In this document: in pieces, positions 36,077-44,271 of the stretch | Layout: the number at the start of each line of letters is the position of its first letter | Numbering within the stretch: the stretch's first letter is position 1 | From: Alphaproteobacteria bacterium | Lineage (GTDB): Bacteria > Pseudomonadota > Alphaproteobacteria > Rhodobacterales > Rhodobacteraceae | Assembly (NCBI GenBank): GCA_030424865.1 | Contig: JAUHVR010000010.1 | Coordinates: 116,529-180,528, forward strand | Reading direction: 5' to 3' | Length of the DNA stretch: 64,000 nt | The notes under the pieces: model-generated | Seen by the model: the letters and a program-made list of their open reading frames with translations, nothing else | What the model was told of the DNA's origin: nothing | Databases searched by the model: none | Program-made: the position numbers and the translations under genes

Positions 36077-36940
36077 TCAGCTTTCATCAAGACCGCGCGC
36101 TGGGCGTTCTCTGTAGCTTGATGGACTGGCGCCCAGGTACCTTTTGAACATGCGCGAGAAGAAATAAGGGTCCGTATAGCCCAGTTCGGCTGCAACAGCT
36201 TTGACAGTCAGACCTGTGGCCAATCGGTTGGCCGCGAACTCCATCCGTTTCAATTCCCGGAATTTCTGAGGCGTATGACCCAACCGGTCGCGAAAGGCGC
36301 GGCGGAAATAGTCCGGGTTGTAGGGAACATTCTGCAAGGCTTCCTCGACCCCTGCGCCCAAAGGATCGGTGGACAGTCGCGATGCCACCAACATGATCTG
36401 CATCGAAAGATGGTCTTGGCTTTCGGGGGCGTCGGCCTCTGTTTTCCAGCCCTTGAAGGCTTTCTCGAAATAGGCCAGCAGAAAGACCATGAACTGATGG
36501 TGCTGCGCCAACGTCGTGTGACCATGCGGGACGGTTTCGCGATACAGCCTGACAATGGGTCCCAAGGCATCCCAGTTTTCAAGGTCGATCGGGTTGCGCA
36601 GGGCCATCTGGCGGATCAGGTCGCCGCGCCCGAAAAGCTCTAACGTAAAGTGTTGGGCGATCCCGGTCAGCGGTTCGTCGCTTTCCCCGCGGCGGCCACG
36701 AAACCGCGTGTAGGCGGGCACAAGCATCGCTTTTCCGGGGCTGATAACGATAGGCTCTGGGACTCCCGCCACGTCATAGACCGCGTCTCCGGTCAGGCAG
36801 ATGATCAGGTCATGCGACGGGTTCAGCTTGTCGATTCTCCAGTCCCGGCCATGCTGCATCTTGATCGTCGATCGGACCAGTCGCAACGAGAGCGACTGCA
36901 TCGGGATCAGGTTCAGCGGCATATGTTCGATTTTGTCCAT
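36077..36940 (-). CDS. AraC-family transcriptional regulator
   Basis: Regulator of 287 residues from ATG 36940 (MDKIEHMPLNLIP); a TTG 12 bp upstream is less likely. The N-terminal half is a cupin-like sugar-sensing domain (ISPGKAMLVPAYTRFRG). The C-terminal double helix-turn-helix spans about residues 190-280, with LKRMEFAANRLATGLTVKAVAAELGYTDPYFFSRMFKRYLGASPSSYRE giving the second helix-turn-helix. It is divergent from the GH4/ABC/GH28 operon across 143 bp that contain the 13-bp motif shared with the kduI promoter. It probably activates the galacturonide operon. Confidence 0.88.
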   Translation of the reverse strand: MDKIEHMPLNLIPMQSLSLRLVRSTIKMQHGRDWRIDKLNPSHDLIICLTGDAVYDVAGVPEPIVISPGKAMLVPAYTRFRGRRGESDEPLTGIAQHFTLELFGRGDLIRQMALRNPIDLENWDALGPIVRLYRETVPHGHTTLAQHHQFMVFLLAYFEKAFKGWKTEADAPESQDHLSMQIMLVASRLSTDPLGAGVEEALQNVPYNPDYFRRAFRDRLGHTPQKFRELKRMEFAANRLATGLTVKAVAAELGYTDPYFFSRMFKRYLGASPSSYRERPARGLDES

Positions 36941-36974
36941 GCTTTTGTCCAAATAGCACCATTTTGGTTAGCTG

Positions 36975-36987
36975 ACTAGCATATTAG
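36975..36987. promoter_or_regulatory. Shared 13-bp motif in the AraC/GH4 divergent region
   Basis: ACTAGCATATTAG here is identical to 33977-33989 in the GntR/kduI region, and with flanking bases gives a small dyad (ACTA-N6-TAGT). It lies 97 bp before the GH4 start and 35 bp before the AraC start. A common regulator, most likely the GntR protein, could act at both. Confidence 0.6.
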
Positions 36988-37083
36988 TATCTTCCGATAT
37001 CGCCATAGAGTCACTGGGAGGTGCTGTATGGCCGCAAAAGGGAGGATACGCTTACCAAAGCCAACGGATCGTTGGGGGTAAGT

Positions 37084-38487
37084 ATGAGAGTTATGACCGA
37101 ACCGGTTAAGAGAAAACCTGTCAAAATCGCATATGTCGGCGGCGGCTCCCTGAACTGGGCGATCACCTTGATGTCCGACCTTGCCTATGACACCCGGTTG
37201 GACGCCGATGTCCGTCTCTTTGATATCGACCAGAGTGCCGCCTACAGGAATGCACAAATCGGTATGCGGTTTGCCAAGGTCTCGCGCGGGGCGCCGGCAC
37301 GCTATACAGCCAGCCACACGCTGCAGGACGCACTGCAGGGGGCCGATGTCGTTGTGATCTCGATCCTGCCCGGCAGCTTTAACGACATGGCGCAGGACAT
37401 CGGAATTCCCGAGAAGTACGGAATTCCGCAATCTGTCGGGGATACCGTCGGGCCCGGTGGCTTTGTCCGTGCGCTGCGCTCTATTCCAATGATGGCAGAC
37501 ATTGCAAAGGCGATCCGCGATCATGCGCCGAACGCCTTTGTCTGCAACCTGACCAACCCGATGAGCGTTCTGACGGGCGTGTTGTATGCGACGTTCCCGG
37601 GGATCAAGGCCTGGGGTGAATGCCACGAAGTCACCAAGATCCGCAGACAGGTCGCTTGGATCGCCAATCAGCAAGATCCCGAAGCGCAGTATGAACACCG
37701 CGATGTCGAGGTGAATGTGCTGGGCATCAACCACTTCACTTTCGTCGACCGCATCCATCTGGGCGGTCGCGACATGATGCCGGATTACCTGGAGTTCGTT
37801 GGCCAGCATGCCGCCACGGGCTGGGCGCAAACCGAGCCCGGCAAGGACGACGAACATGCCCGTTACTTTGGAACGCGCAATCTTGTGGCCTTTGACCTGT
37901 TGGACCGCTTTGGCATTCCGGCAGCCGCGGGGGACCGCCATCTGGCAGAGTTCTTCCCGGCACAAGACTATCTGGCCAATCCCGGCAGTTGGGGATTTGC
38001 ACTGACACCTGTATCCTACAGGTTGCGTGATCGCGACAATCGCCGGCACTCTGCGGCAGCCATGGCAAACGGAAGCGTCGTTCCGGTCGCCAAACGTTCG
38101 GACGAAGCATTGGTGGATCAGATTTGCGCCTTGATGAGCGGGGCAGCCTATGTCGTGAATGTCAATCTGCCCAACGTCGGTCAGATGGGTGACCTGCCCC
38201 TGGGAACGATCGTTGAAACGAATGCCGTGTTTTCCGGGATGGGTATCCGCCCGGTGGTTGCTGGCACCCTGCCTGCGAACCTGCAAGCGATCATGGCAGA
38301 TCATGCGGCACGGCAGACCGACCTGCTGGAGGCCGCCTTAATGGAAGACAAAGAGGCTCTTTTCGGACTGTTCCGAAGCGACCCGCTGGTCTCGACACTC
38401 AAGACAGAGGATGCGCGAACGATGTTCGACGAAATGCTGCAGGCAACAGCGCACTGGTTGCCAGAAAAACTGAAGGGAGCTGCGTGA
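37084..38487 (+). CDS. GH4-family glycosidase, probable alpha-galacturonidase
   Basis: NAD- and metal-dependent GH4 enzyme, 467 residues from ATG 37084, which has GGGGG 6 nt upstream (another ATG lies three codons on). The dinucleotide motif is IAYVGGGSLNWA; GH4 catalytic signatures follow as CNLTNPMSVLTG, WGECHEV (metal-binding Cys and His) and LGINHFTFVDRI. Similarity to LplD-like alpha-galacturonidases, and the surrounding pectin genes, suggest it releases galacturonate from the non-reducing end of oligogalacturonides in the cytoplasm. Alpha-galactosidase or glucuronidase activity is the alternative. It starts an operon running to the pectinesterase. Confidence 0.85.
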   Translation: MRVMTEPVKRKPVKIAYVGGGSLNWAITLMSDLAYDTRLDADVRLFDIDQSAAYRNAQIGMRFAKVSRGAPARYTASHTLQDALQGADVVVISILPGSFNDMAQDIGIPEKYGIPQSVGDTVGPGGFVRALRSIPMMADIAKAIRDHAPNAFVCNLTNPMSVLTGVLYATFPGIKAWGECHEVTKIRRQVAWIANQQDPEAQYEHRDVEVNVLGINHFTFVDRIHLGGRDMMPDYLEFVGQHAATGWAQTEPGKDDEHARYFGTRNLVAFDLLDRFGIPAAAGDRHLAEFFPAQDYLANPGSWGFALTPVSYRLRDRDNRRHSAAAMANGSVVPVAKRSDEALVDQICALMSGAAYVVNVNLPNVGQMGDLPLGTIVETNAVFSGMGIRPVVAGTLPANLQAIMADHAARQTDLLEAALMEDKEALFGLFRSDPLVSTLKTEDARTMFDEMLQATAHWLPEKLKGAA

Positions 38488-39371
38488 TGGGCGGCGACAG
38501 TAAATACCTGGGGCTATGGTACGTGGCGCCCTATGTGCTTGGGCTGCTCTTGTTCACGGGCTTCCCATTCGTCGCCTCGTTCTACCTCAGCTTTACGGAC
38601 TACGATCTGCTGTCCAGCCCGGAATGGGTGGGAACGGCGAACTACGAAAAGCTGTTCACCCGGGATCGCACGTTCGACAAATCACTTCGTGTGACACTGA
38701 CCTATGTGTTCACGACAGTGCCGCTGAAACTGGTCTTTGCGCTGTTTATCGCGGTAGTCCTGAACTATCGCCTGAAAGGGATCAATTTCTTCCGCACGGC
38801 CTATTATGTGCCGTCGATCCTGGGTGGCTCGATCGCGATCGCCGTCCTGTGGCGTTACATCTTCGCCGATACAGGCCTGATGAACATGATCATCACCATG
38901 CTGGGCGGTGAACCCATCAACTGGTTCGGCGATCCTGACAACGCGCTGTTTACCATCACGCTGCTGCGGATCTGGCAGTTTGGCTCTGCCATGGTGATCT
39001 TCCTTGCCGCGCTGCAATCTGTCGACAAGTCGCTGTACGAAGCGGCCGCCATCGACGGCGCTGGCCCGTGGCAGACCTTCCGGAACATCACCCTGCCGCT
39101 GATCACGCCCGTGATTTTCTTCAACCTCATCATGCAAACCGTCCAGGCATTCCAAGAATTCAACGGCCCCTACATCATCACCGAGGGCGGCCCGCTGAAA
39201 TCCACCTACCTGCTGCCGCTATATATCTACGACGAGGCTTTCAAGAGCTTCGACATGGGATACGCCTCTGCAATCTCGTGGGTGCTGTTTGCAATCATCA
39301 TGGTTCTGACCCTCATCGCCTTCTGGTCGTCGAAGAAGTGGGTCTACTACGCCGGCGACAAGAGGAGCTAA
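38487..39371 (+). CDS. Sugar ABC transporter permease, MalF/UgpA-like
   Basis: Membrane subunit of a carbohydrate ABC importer, 294 residues. The ATG at 38487 overlaps the GH4 stop (TGATG), with GAAGGGAG upstream. Six membrane helices are visible, beginning WYVAPYVLGLLLFTGFPF; the EAA loop that docks on the ATPase is KSLYEAAAIDGAGPWQTFRNITLPLI (about residues 180-205). Together with the next three genes it forms a complete oligosaccharide uptake system, most likely for oligogalacturonides given the enzymes encoded in the same operon. Confidence 0.9.
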   Translation: MGGDSKYLGLWYVAPYVLGLLLFTGFPFVASFYLSFTDYDLLSSPEWVGTANYEKLFTRDRTFDKSLRVTLTYVFTTVPLKLVFALFIAVVLNYRLKGINFFRTAYYVPSILGGSIAIAVLWRYIFADTGLMNMIITMLGGEPINWFGDPDNALFTITLLRIWQFGSAMVIFLAALQSVDKSLYEAAAIDGAGPWQTFRNITLPLITPVIFFNLIMQTVQAFQEFNGPYIITEGGPLKSTYLLPLYIYDEAFKSFDMGYASAISWVLFAIIMVLTLIAFWSSKKWVYYAGDKRS

Positions 39372-39375
39372 GGAT

Positions 39376-40284
39376 ATGGTTGCTTTGACCGACCTTCCCA
39401 AACCCGATCAAAAGACACCGCCGACCGCGTTGGAACTGAAACTGCGACGCAAGGCACGGATCAACACCGCGATCCGCTACTCGGTGCTCATCGTGGTTGG
39501 CCTGATCATGGTCTACCCCCTGGTCTGGATGATCGGCGCGTCCTTCAAGACCAACGCCGAGATGTTCTCGAGCCCGTCGTTCTGGCCCAAAGAACCGACA
39601 ATTCAGGGGTTCATTGACGGCTGGAAGACGTCGACACCCTACACGTTCGGGCATTTCTTCCTGAACTCGCTGTGGATCATCATCCCGAAAGTGATCGGGA
39701 CCGCGATCTCCTGCACCTTGGTGGCCTATGGCTTTGCCAGGTTCGAGTTCCCGGGAAAGAAAATCCTGTTCGTGACCGTGATCGCAACCCTGCTGCTGCC
39801 CAACGTGGTGACCCGCATCCCGCAGTACCTGCTGTTCCGCGATATTGGCTGGTTGGATAGTTTCCTGCCGCTTTGGGTGCCCTCGGCACTGGCGGGCGAC
39901 GCGTTCTTTGTCTTCATGGTGATCCAGTTCCTGCGCGCCATCCCGCGCGATATGGAAGAGGCCGCGCGTGTGGATGGTGCAAACACGTTGCAGACGCTGG
40001 TCTACATCGTTGTGCCCATGCTGGCCCCCGCGATCATCTCGGTCTGCCTGTTCCAGTTCATGTGGACGATGAACGACTTCCTCGGACCTCTGATCTACAT
40101 CTCTTCGGTCGAGAAATACCCGGTCTCGCTGGCTCTGAAACTGTCTATCGACACAACCGAAGCCTTCGCCTGGAACCAGATCCTCGCGATGTCGGTGCTG
40201 ACGCTTCTGCCGTCACTCACCGTGTTCTTCCTCGCACAGAAATATTTCATCGAAGGCATCTCCACTGGTGGGGTGAAGGGATAA
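39376..40284 (+). CDS. Sugar ABC transporter permease, MalG/UgpE-like
   Basis: Second permease, 302 residues, with a charged N-terminus then IRYSVLIVVGLIMVYPLVWM as first helix and about six helices in total. The EAA loop reads RDMEEAARVDGANTLQTLVYIVVPML. GAGGAG lies just upstream of its ATG. Its TAA overlaps the ATG of the ATPase gene by one base. It pairs with the MalF-like permease to form the channel of the galacturonide importer. Confidence 0.9.
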   Translation: MVALTDLPKPDQKTPPTALELKLRRKARINTAIRYSVLIVVGLIMVYPLVWMIGASFKTNAEMFSSPSFWPKEPTIQGFIDGWKTSTPYTFGHFFLNSLWIIIPKVIGTAISCTLVAYGFARFEFPGKKILFVTVIATLLLPNVVTRIPQYLLFRDIGWLDSFLPLWVPSALAGDAFFVFMVIQFLRAIPRDMEEAARVDGANTLQTLVYIVVPMLAPAIISVCLFQFMWTMNDFLGPLIYISSVEKYPVSLALKLSIDTTEAFAWNQILAMSVLTLLPSLTVFFLAQKYFIEGISTGGVKG

Positions 40285-41408
40285 TGGCTGAACTACATCT
40301 GAAATCCGTCGAAAAAACCTATGGCAACGGGTTCAAGGCCGTCCACGGAATTGACCTGAAAGTGGAAGAAGGAGAGTTCATGGTTCTTGTTGGACCATCG
40401 GGCTGCGCCAAATCGACCACGCTGCGCATGATCGCGGGTCTTGAAACCATCACTGGCGGCGAGATCCACATCGGCGACAAGGTTGTCAACGAACTGGTCC
40501 CCGGCAAACGCGGCATCGCGATGGTGTTCCAGAACTATGCGCTTTACCCGCATATGAAGGTCCGCAAGAACCTGTCGTTCGGCCTGTCGCTGAAACGCGA
40601 ACCGAAAAACAAGATCGAAGAGGCGACAAACAACGTCTCCAACATTCTAGAAATCGAAGAACTGTTGGATCGTCTGCCCAAGCAGCTTTCGGGTGGTCAG
40701 GCACAGCGTGTTGCCCTGGGCCGCGCACTGATCAAACAGCCCGAGGTCTTCCTGTTCGACGAACCGCTGTCGAACCTGGATGCGAAGCTGCGCGCCTCGA
40801 TGCGTGTTCGGATCACGGATCTGCACAAGCGTCTGCGTGCCGAGGGTCGTCCGGCAACAGTTGTCTATGTGACGCACGATCAGGTCGAAGCCATGACAAT
40901 GGGCGATCGGATCTGCGTGATGAAAGACGGACACATCATGCAGGTGGCCGATCCTTCGACCCTGTATGAACGCCCCGCAAACGCGTTTGTGGCCGGGTTT
41001 ATCGGCATGCCCGAGATGAACCTCGTTCCCGCCGTTCTGAAGAATGATGCGGCCCCGGTTCTGACCCTGCACGACCAAAGCATCACGGTGAACGAGGGAC
41101 TTGGCCACCGGCTGGCCGGCCTTGCGGGCCCGGTGACGCTTGGCATTCGCCCCCAGCACCTGGAAGTCGTGGTTGACGGCTCCGAGAACGCATTCTCGGC
41201 CCAGATCACCAACCTCGAATTCATGGGGCACGAGATCAACGTCCACGCGAAGATTGGCGATGCCGTCTTTGTGGCCGTTGTTCCAACCGAGAAATTCGAC
41301 GCCTCTTTGGGGCGCGGAGACCGTGTCGGACTGAAACCCATCGGTCCGCATATTCACCTGTTCGACGCTGACACCGGTCAAAACGTGTCGCTTTCGGCGA
41401 ACGGATAA
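40284..41408 (+). CDS. Sugar ABC transporter ATP-binding protein, UgpC/MalK-like
   Basis: ATPase of the importer, 374 residues from ATG 40284 (the open frame extends upstream over the permease gene but the TAATG junction fixes the start). The signature LSGGQAQRVALGRALI, Walker B VFLFDEPLSNLD and switch VTHDQVEAMTMG are normal, and a C-terminal TOBE/MalK-like regulatory domain is present. Walker A reads GPSGCAKST (residues 37-45), with alanine in place of the glycine before the catalytic lysine of GxxGxGKS/T. The change may be tolerated in this subfamily or lower activity. Confidence 0.92.
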   Translation: MAELHLKSVEKTYGNGFKAVHGIDLKVEEGEFMVLVGPSGCAKSTTLRMIAGLETITGGEIHIGDKVVNELVPGKRGIAMVFQNYALYPHMKVRKNLSFGLSLKREPKNKIEEATNNVSNILEIEELLDRLPKQLSGGQAQRVALGRALIKQPEVFLFDEPLSNLDAKLRASMRVRITDLHKRLRAEGRPATVVYVTHDQVEAMTMGDRICVMKDGHIMQVADPSTLYERPANAFVAGFIGMPEMNLVPAVLKNDAAPVLTLHDQSITVNEGLGHRLAGLAGPVTLGIRPQHLEVVVDGSENAFSAQITNLEFMGHEINVHAKIGDAVFVAVVPTEKFDASLGRGDRVGLKPIGPHIHLFDADTGQNVSLSANG

Positions 41409-41432
41409 AATTCCACTAGGGAGGACTACCTA

Positions 41433-42695
41433 ATGAAACGCAACCTTCTCGCCATTGCTCTGGCAACAACTGCCCTGTCGGGTGCCGCACAGGCAGCTGA
41501 ACTTCGCATGAGTTGGTGGGGTGGCGACAGCCGTCACGCAGCCACGCAAGAGGCGCTGAAAATCTGTGGCGCCAAACATGGCCACACCATCAAGCCGGAA
41601 TTCACCGGATGGTCGGGCCACTATGAAAAACTGACCACGCAAATCGCGGGTGGCACCGAGGCCGACATCATGCAGGTGAACTGGCCCTGGCTGTCGATCT
41701 ACTCGGCGGACGGTACCGGTCTGGCGGATTTGCATGAACTGTCCGACACCATTGACCTGTCGAACTGGGACGCAGATCAGATCGAAGCGGGTTCGATGAA
41801 AGGCAAGCTGAACGGCCTGCCGATCTCGACCACAGGTCGTTTGTTCGTGTTCAACAAGACCACCTTTGAAAAAGCGGGTCTGGAACTGCCAACCACCTGG
41901 GACGATCTGCTGGCCGCTGGCCCCGTTTTCCAGGAAAAGCTGGGCGACGACTACTACCCGTTTGAGGCGGCCAAGCTGGACGCCGCGCTGATCATGACGC
42001 TCTACGGCACCCAGGCGACCGGCAAGCCGTTGATCGATCCCGAGACCAACAAGCTGGCTTGGACCAAGGACGAACTGATCAATGCGATCGAGTTCTACCA
42101 GAAGCTGGTGGACAACCACGTGATCATGTCCTGGAAAGATGTGGCCGCCGCGGGCAACGTCAGGCTGCACGAAAACCCGAACTGGTCCAACGGCAAGATC
42201 GCTGGCACCTACCAGTGGGATTCGACCTACTTCAAGATCTCTGATCCTTTGGCTGACGGGCAAGAGCTGGTCTACACGGACCTGCTGAGCCAGGACGGCC
42301 AGAAGACTCCGGGCATCTATCGCAAGGCCTCGATGGTCTTCTCGATCTCGGCCAACTCGCCGAACAAGGAAGCGGCGGCGCAGGTCGTGAACTGCTTGCT
42401 GAACGAATCCGAAGGTGTTGCGGCACTGGGCTCGACCCGCGGTGTCCCGGCATCGATGGCAGCGCGTACGCAGCTTCTTGACGCGGGTGCGATCAAGCAG
42501 ATCCAGATTGACGCCCAGGCGCGTGTGATCAACGCGGAAGGCCCAGCCATCCACCCGATGATGGAGTTCCCCGATGTTCGCTCTGCGATGCAGGACAACC
42601 TGGAACTCTTTGCATATGGCGAAGTCGACGCGGCAACTGCAGCTGACGAGATGATTTACGCCATTGAAGAAGCGTTGGAAGACATCGCTTCTTAA
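41433..42695 (+). CDS. Extracellular sugar-binding protein (family 1)
   Basis: Periplasmic solute-binding protein of 420 residues. A signal peptide MKRNLLAIALATTALSGAAQ is cleaved probably after AQA, giving a mature start AELRMSWWGGDSRHAATQ typical of carbohydrate-binding proteins. GGAGG precedes the ATG. Aromatic residues in WSGHYEKL and QVNWPWLSIYS would stack on sugar. A stable hairpin follows the stop, which may raise its mRNA level over the downstream genes. It is the only clearly exported protein of the operon; ligand probably an oligogalacturonide. Confidence 0.9.
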   Translation: MKRNLLAIALATTALSGAAQAAELRMSWWGGDSRHAATQEALKICGAKHGHTIKPEFTGWSGHYEKLTTQIAGGTEADIMQVNWPWLSIYSADGTGLADLHELSDTIDLSNWDADQIEAGSMKGKLNGLPISTTGRLFVFNKTTFEKAGLELPTTWDDLLAAGPVFQEKLGDDYYPFEAAKLDAALIMTLYGTQATGKPLIDPETNKLAWTKDELINAIEFYQKLVDNHVIMSWKDVAAAGNVRLHENPNWSNGKIAGTYQWDSTYFKISDPLADGQELVYTDLLSQDGQKTPGIYRKASMVFSISANSPNKEAAAQVVNCLLNESEGVAALGSTRGVPASMAARTQLLDAGAIKQIQIDAQARVINAEGPAIHPMMEFPDVRSAMQDNLELFAYGEVDAATAADEMIYAIEEALEDIAS

Positions 42696-42700
42696 CCCCC

Positions 42701-42732
42701 GGTGGGGCGTCATCTCCTCCTGGCGCCCCACC
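42701..42732 (+). terminator. Hairpin between the binding-protein and GH28 genes
   Basis: GGTGGGGCG (42701-42709) pairs perfectly with CGCCCCACC (42724-42732), 9 bp with a 14-nt loop, 6 bp after the binding-protein stop. No T run follows. Such hairpins after binding-protein genes often protect the 3' end so that the binding protein is made in excess. Confidence 0.55.
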
Positions 42733-42756
42733 TTCAGAACAGGACAGTACAGTACA

Positions 42757-44271
42757 ATGCCGCTTCTCCAGACTCTTGCAGCAACAGCAAGAACGGCTTC
42801 CCTTTTGCTCGTTCCGGAAAACGAATACTTTCGTTTGGACCACCCTGTCGACTGGGTGCTGACCGGGCCTGAAGGGGAACCTGTACAATCAGGATCGGCA
42901 ACCCAGACCGGTGTTTTCCTGGACAAGCTTGAGCCAGAAACCCGGTACAAGTTCAGCTGTCACTTCGGTTCAGTCAGTTTCGCCACACGCCCCTGTGCGG
43001 GACTGATTGAAGCCGAGGACTTTGGCGCAGACATCGCATCACATGACAACTTCGAAGCGTTCCAGAAGGCAATTGCGGCGGTGCCTTTGGGTGGAACGTT
43101 GATGGTTCGCAAAGGCGAGTTCAAAACGCGACCTTTGTTCCTGAAACCCGGCATCACGTTGCATTTGGACGAAGGCGCCGTTCTCTCGGCGATAGCCGAC
43201 CGCAGCGAATGGCCGATCCTGCCCGCGTACGAGGATCAGGGCCGCGTTATCGGTACGTGGGAAGGACTGCCCCAGCCGTGTTATGCGGCCTTGTTGACTG
43301 CGATTGATTGCGATGGGCTGTCCATCACCGGTCGCGGAACTCTGGACGGCGGCGGAGATCGCGGTGATTGGTGGGACTGGCCAAAAGAGACCCGCAATGG
43401 AGCACGACGCCCGCGAACCCTACACCTGCTGTACAGCAAGGGGATCGAGGTTACCGGCATCAAGGTCAGGAATTCTCCTTCTTGGACGGTGCATCCCTAT
43501 CGTTGTGAAGGGACACAGTTTTCCAACATCTCGATCGAAAACCCGCCCAACAGTCCGAACACCGATGGGCTGAACCCTGAAAGCTGCACAGACACGAAAA
43601 TCGTGGCGACTTTGTTCAGCGTTGGGGATGACTGTATTGCCGTCAAAGCCGGCAAGCGAAGTGATGAAGGCGACGGAAGTCATCTTGCCCCAACCAAGGG
43701 CCTTCGTATCCGGCACTGTCGCATGGAGCGTGGGCACGGAGCCGTTGTTATCGGCTCCGAGATGTCAGGCGGAATTTACTTTGTTCATGTCTCGAACTGC
43801 GAATTCGACCAAACCGACCGTGGTGTCAGACTGAAAACGCGGCGGGGGAGGGGCGGCGAGATTGCCGGCCTGAAGGTGTCGAATGTTTCCATGGTGAACG
43901 TTCCGACCCCGCTGGCGATCAATGCATTCTATTTCTGCGACCACGACGGCAAAAGCGACGCCGTTCAATCGCGCGAGCCAGCCGTTGTTGGCGCAACCAC
44001 CCCGATCATCCGCGATATCCATCTTGCCAACATCACGGCGACCGGTGTCGAGCTGGCAGGCGCCGCCATCCTGGGATTGCCAGAGGCGCCTGTTGAAAAC
44101 GTGACGTTGAATGACGTGCGCATCGCGTTTGCTCCGGATGCAAAACCTGACGTGCCGTTGATGGCTCTTAGCGTGCCCAAGGTGCGCCATGCGGAAATCT
44201 ACTCTGAATTCGCCGAAGTGATTGGCTCGATCGAAGTGCAAAACCAAAAGGAACAGGCAGTACAATGTTGA
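42757..44271 (+). CDS. GH28 polygalacturonase-type glycoside hydrolase, cytoplasmic
   Basis: Right-handed beta-helix enzyme of 504 residues from ATG 42757 (MPLLQTLAATART). About 90 N-terminal residues form a fibronectin-III-like beta domain, as in exo-polygalacturonases. The four GH28 catalytic motifs are complete: SPNTDGLNPES (Asp), SVGDDCIAVKAG (Asp-Asp), ERGHGAVVIGSE (His) and RLKTRRGRGG (Arg, Lys). I see no signal peptide, so it should act inside the cell on imported oligogalacturonides. It overlaps the GH105 gene. Endo versus exo mode cannot be settled, but the extra N-terminal domain and location favour exo. Confidence 0.88.
   Translation: MPLLQTLAATARTASLLLVPENEYFRLDHPVDWVLTGPEGEPVQSGSATQTGVFLDKLEPETRYKFSCHFGSVSFATRPCAGLIEAEDFGADIASHDNFEAFQKAIAAVPLGGTLMVRKGEFKTRPLFLKPGITLHLDEGAVLSAIADRSEWPILPAYEDQGRVIGTWEGLPQPCYAALLTAIDCDGLSITGRGTLDGGGDRGDWWDWPKETRNGARRPRTLHLLYSKGIEVTGIKVRNSPSWTVHPYRCEGTQFSNISIENPPNSPNTDGLNPESCTDTKIVATLFSVGDDCIAVKAGKRSDEGDGSHLAPTKGLRIRHCRMERGHGAVVIGSEMSGGIYFVHVSNCEFDQTDRGVRLKTRRGRGGEIAGLKVSNVSMVNVPTPLAINAFYFCDHDGKSDAVQSREPAVVGATTPIIRDIHLANITATGVELAGAAILGLPEAPVENVTLNDVRIAFAPDAKPDVPLMALSVPKVRHAEIYSEFAEVIGSIEVQNQKEQAVQC

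Noticed and set aside
36976..38304. 442-codon minus-strand frame
   Set aside because: Antisense to the GH4 glycosidase, which carries all family motifs; no domain seen in the shadow.
41430..42950. 506-codon minus-strand frame
   Set aside because: Antisense to the sugar-binding protein and the start of GH28; high GC content creates such frames.
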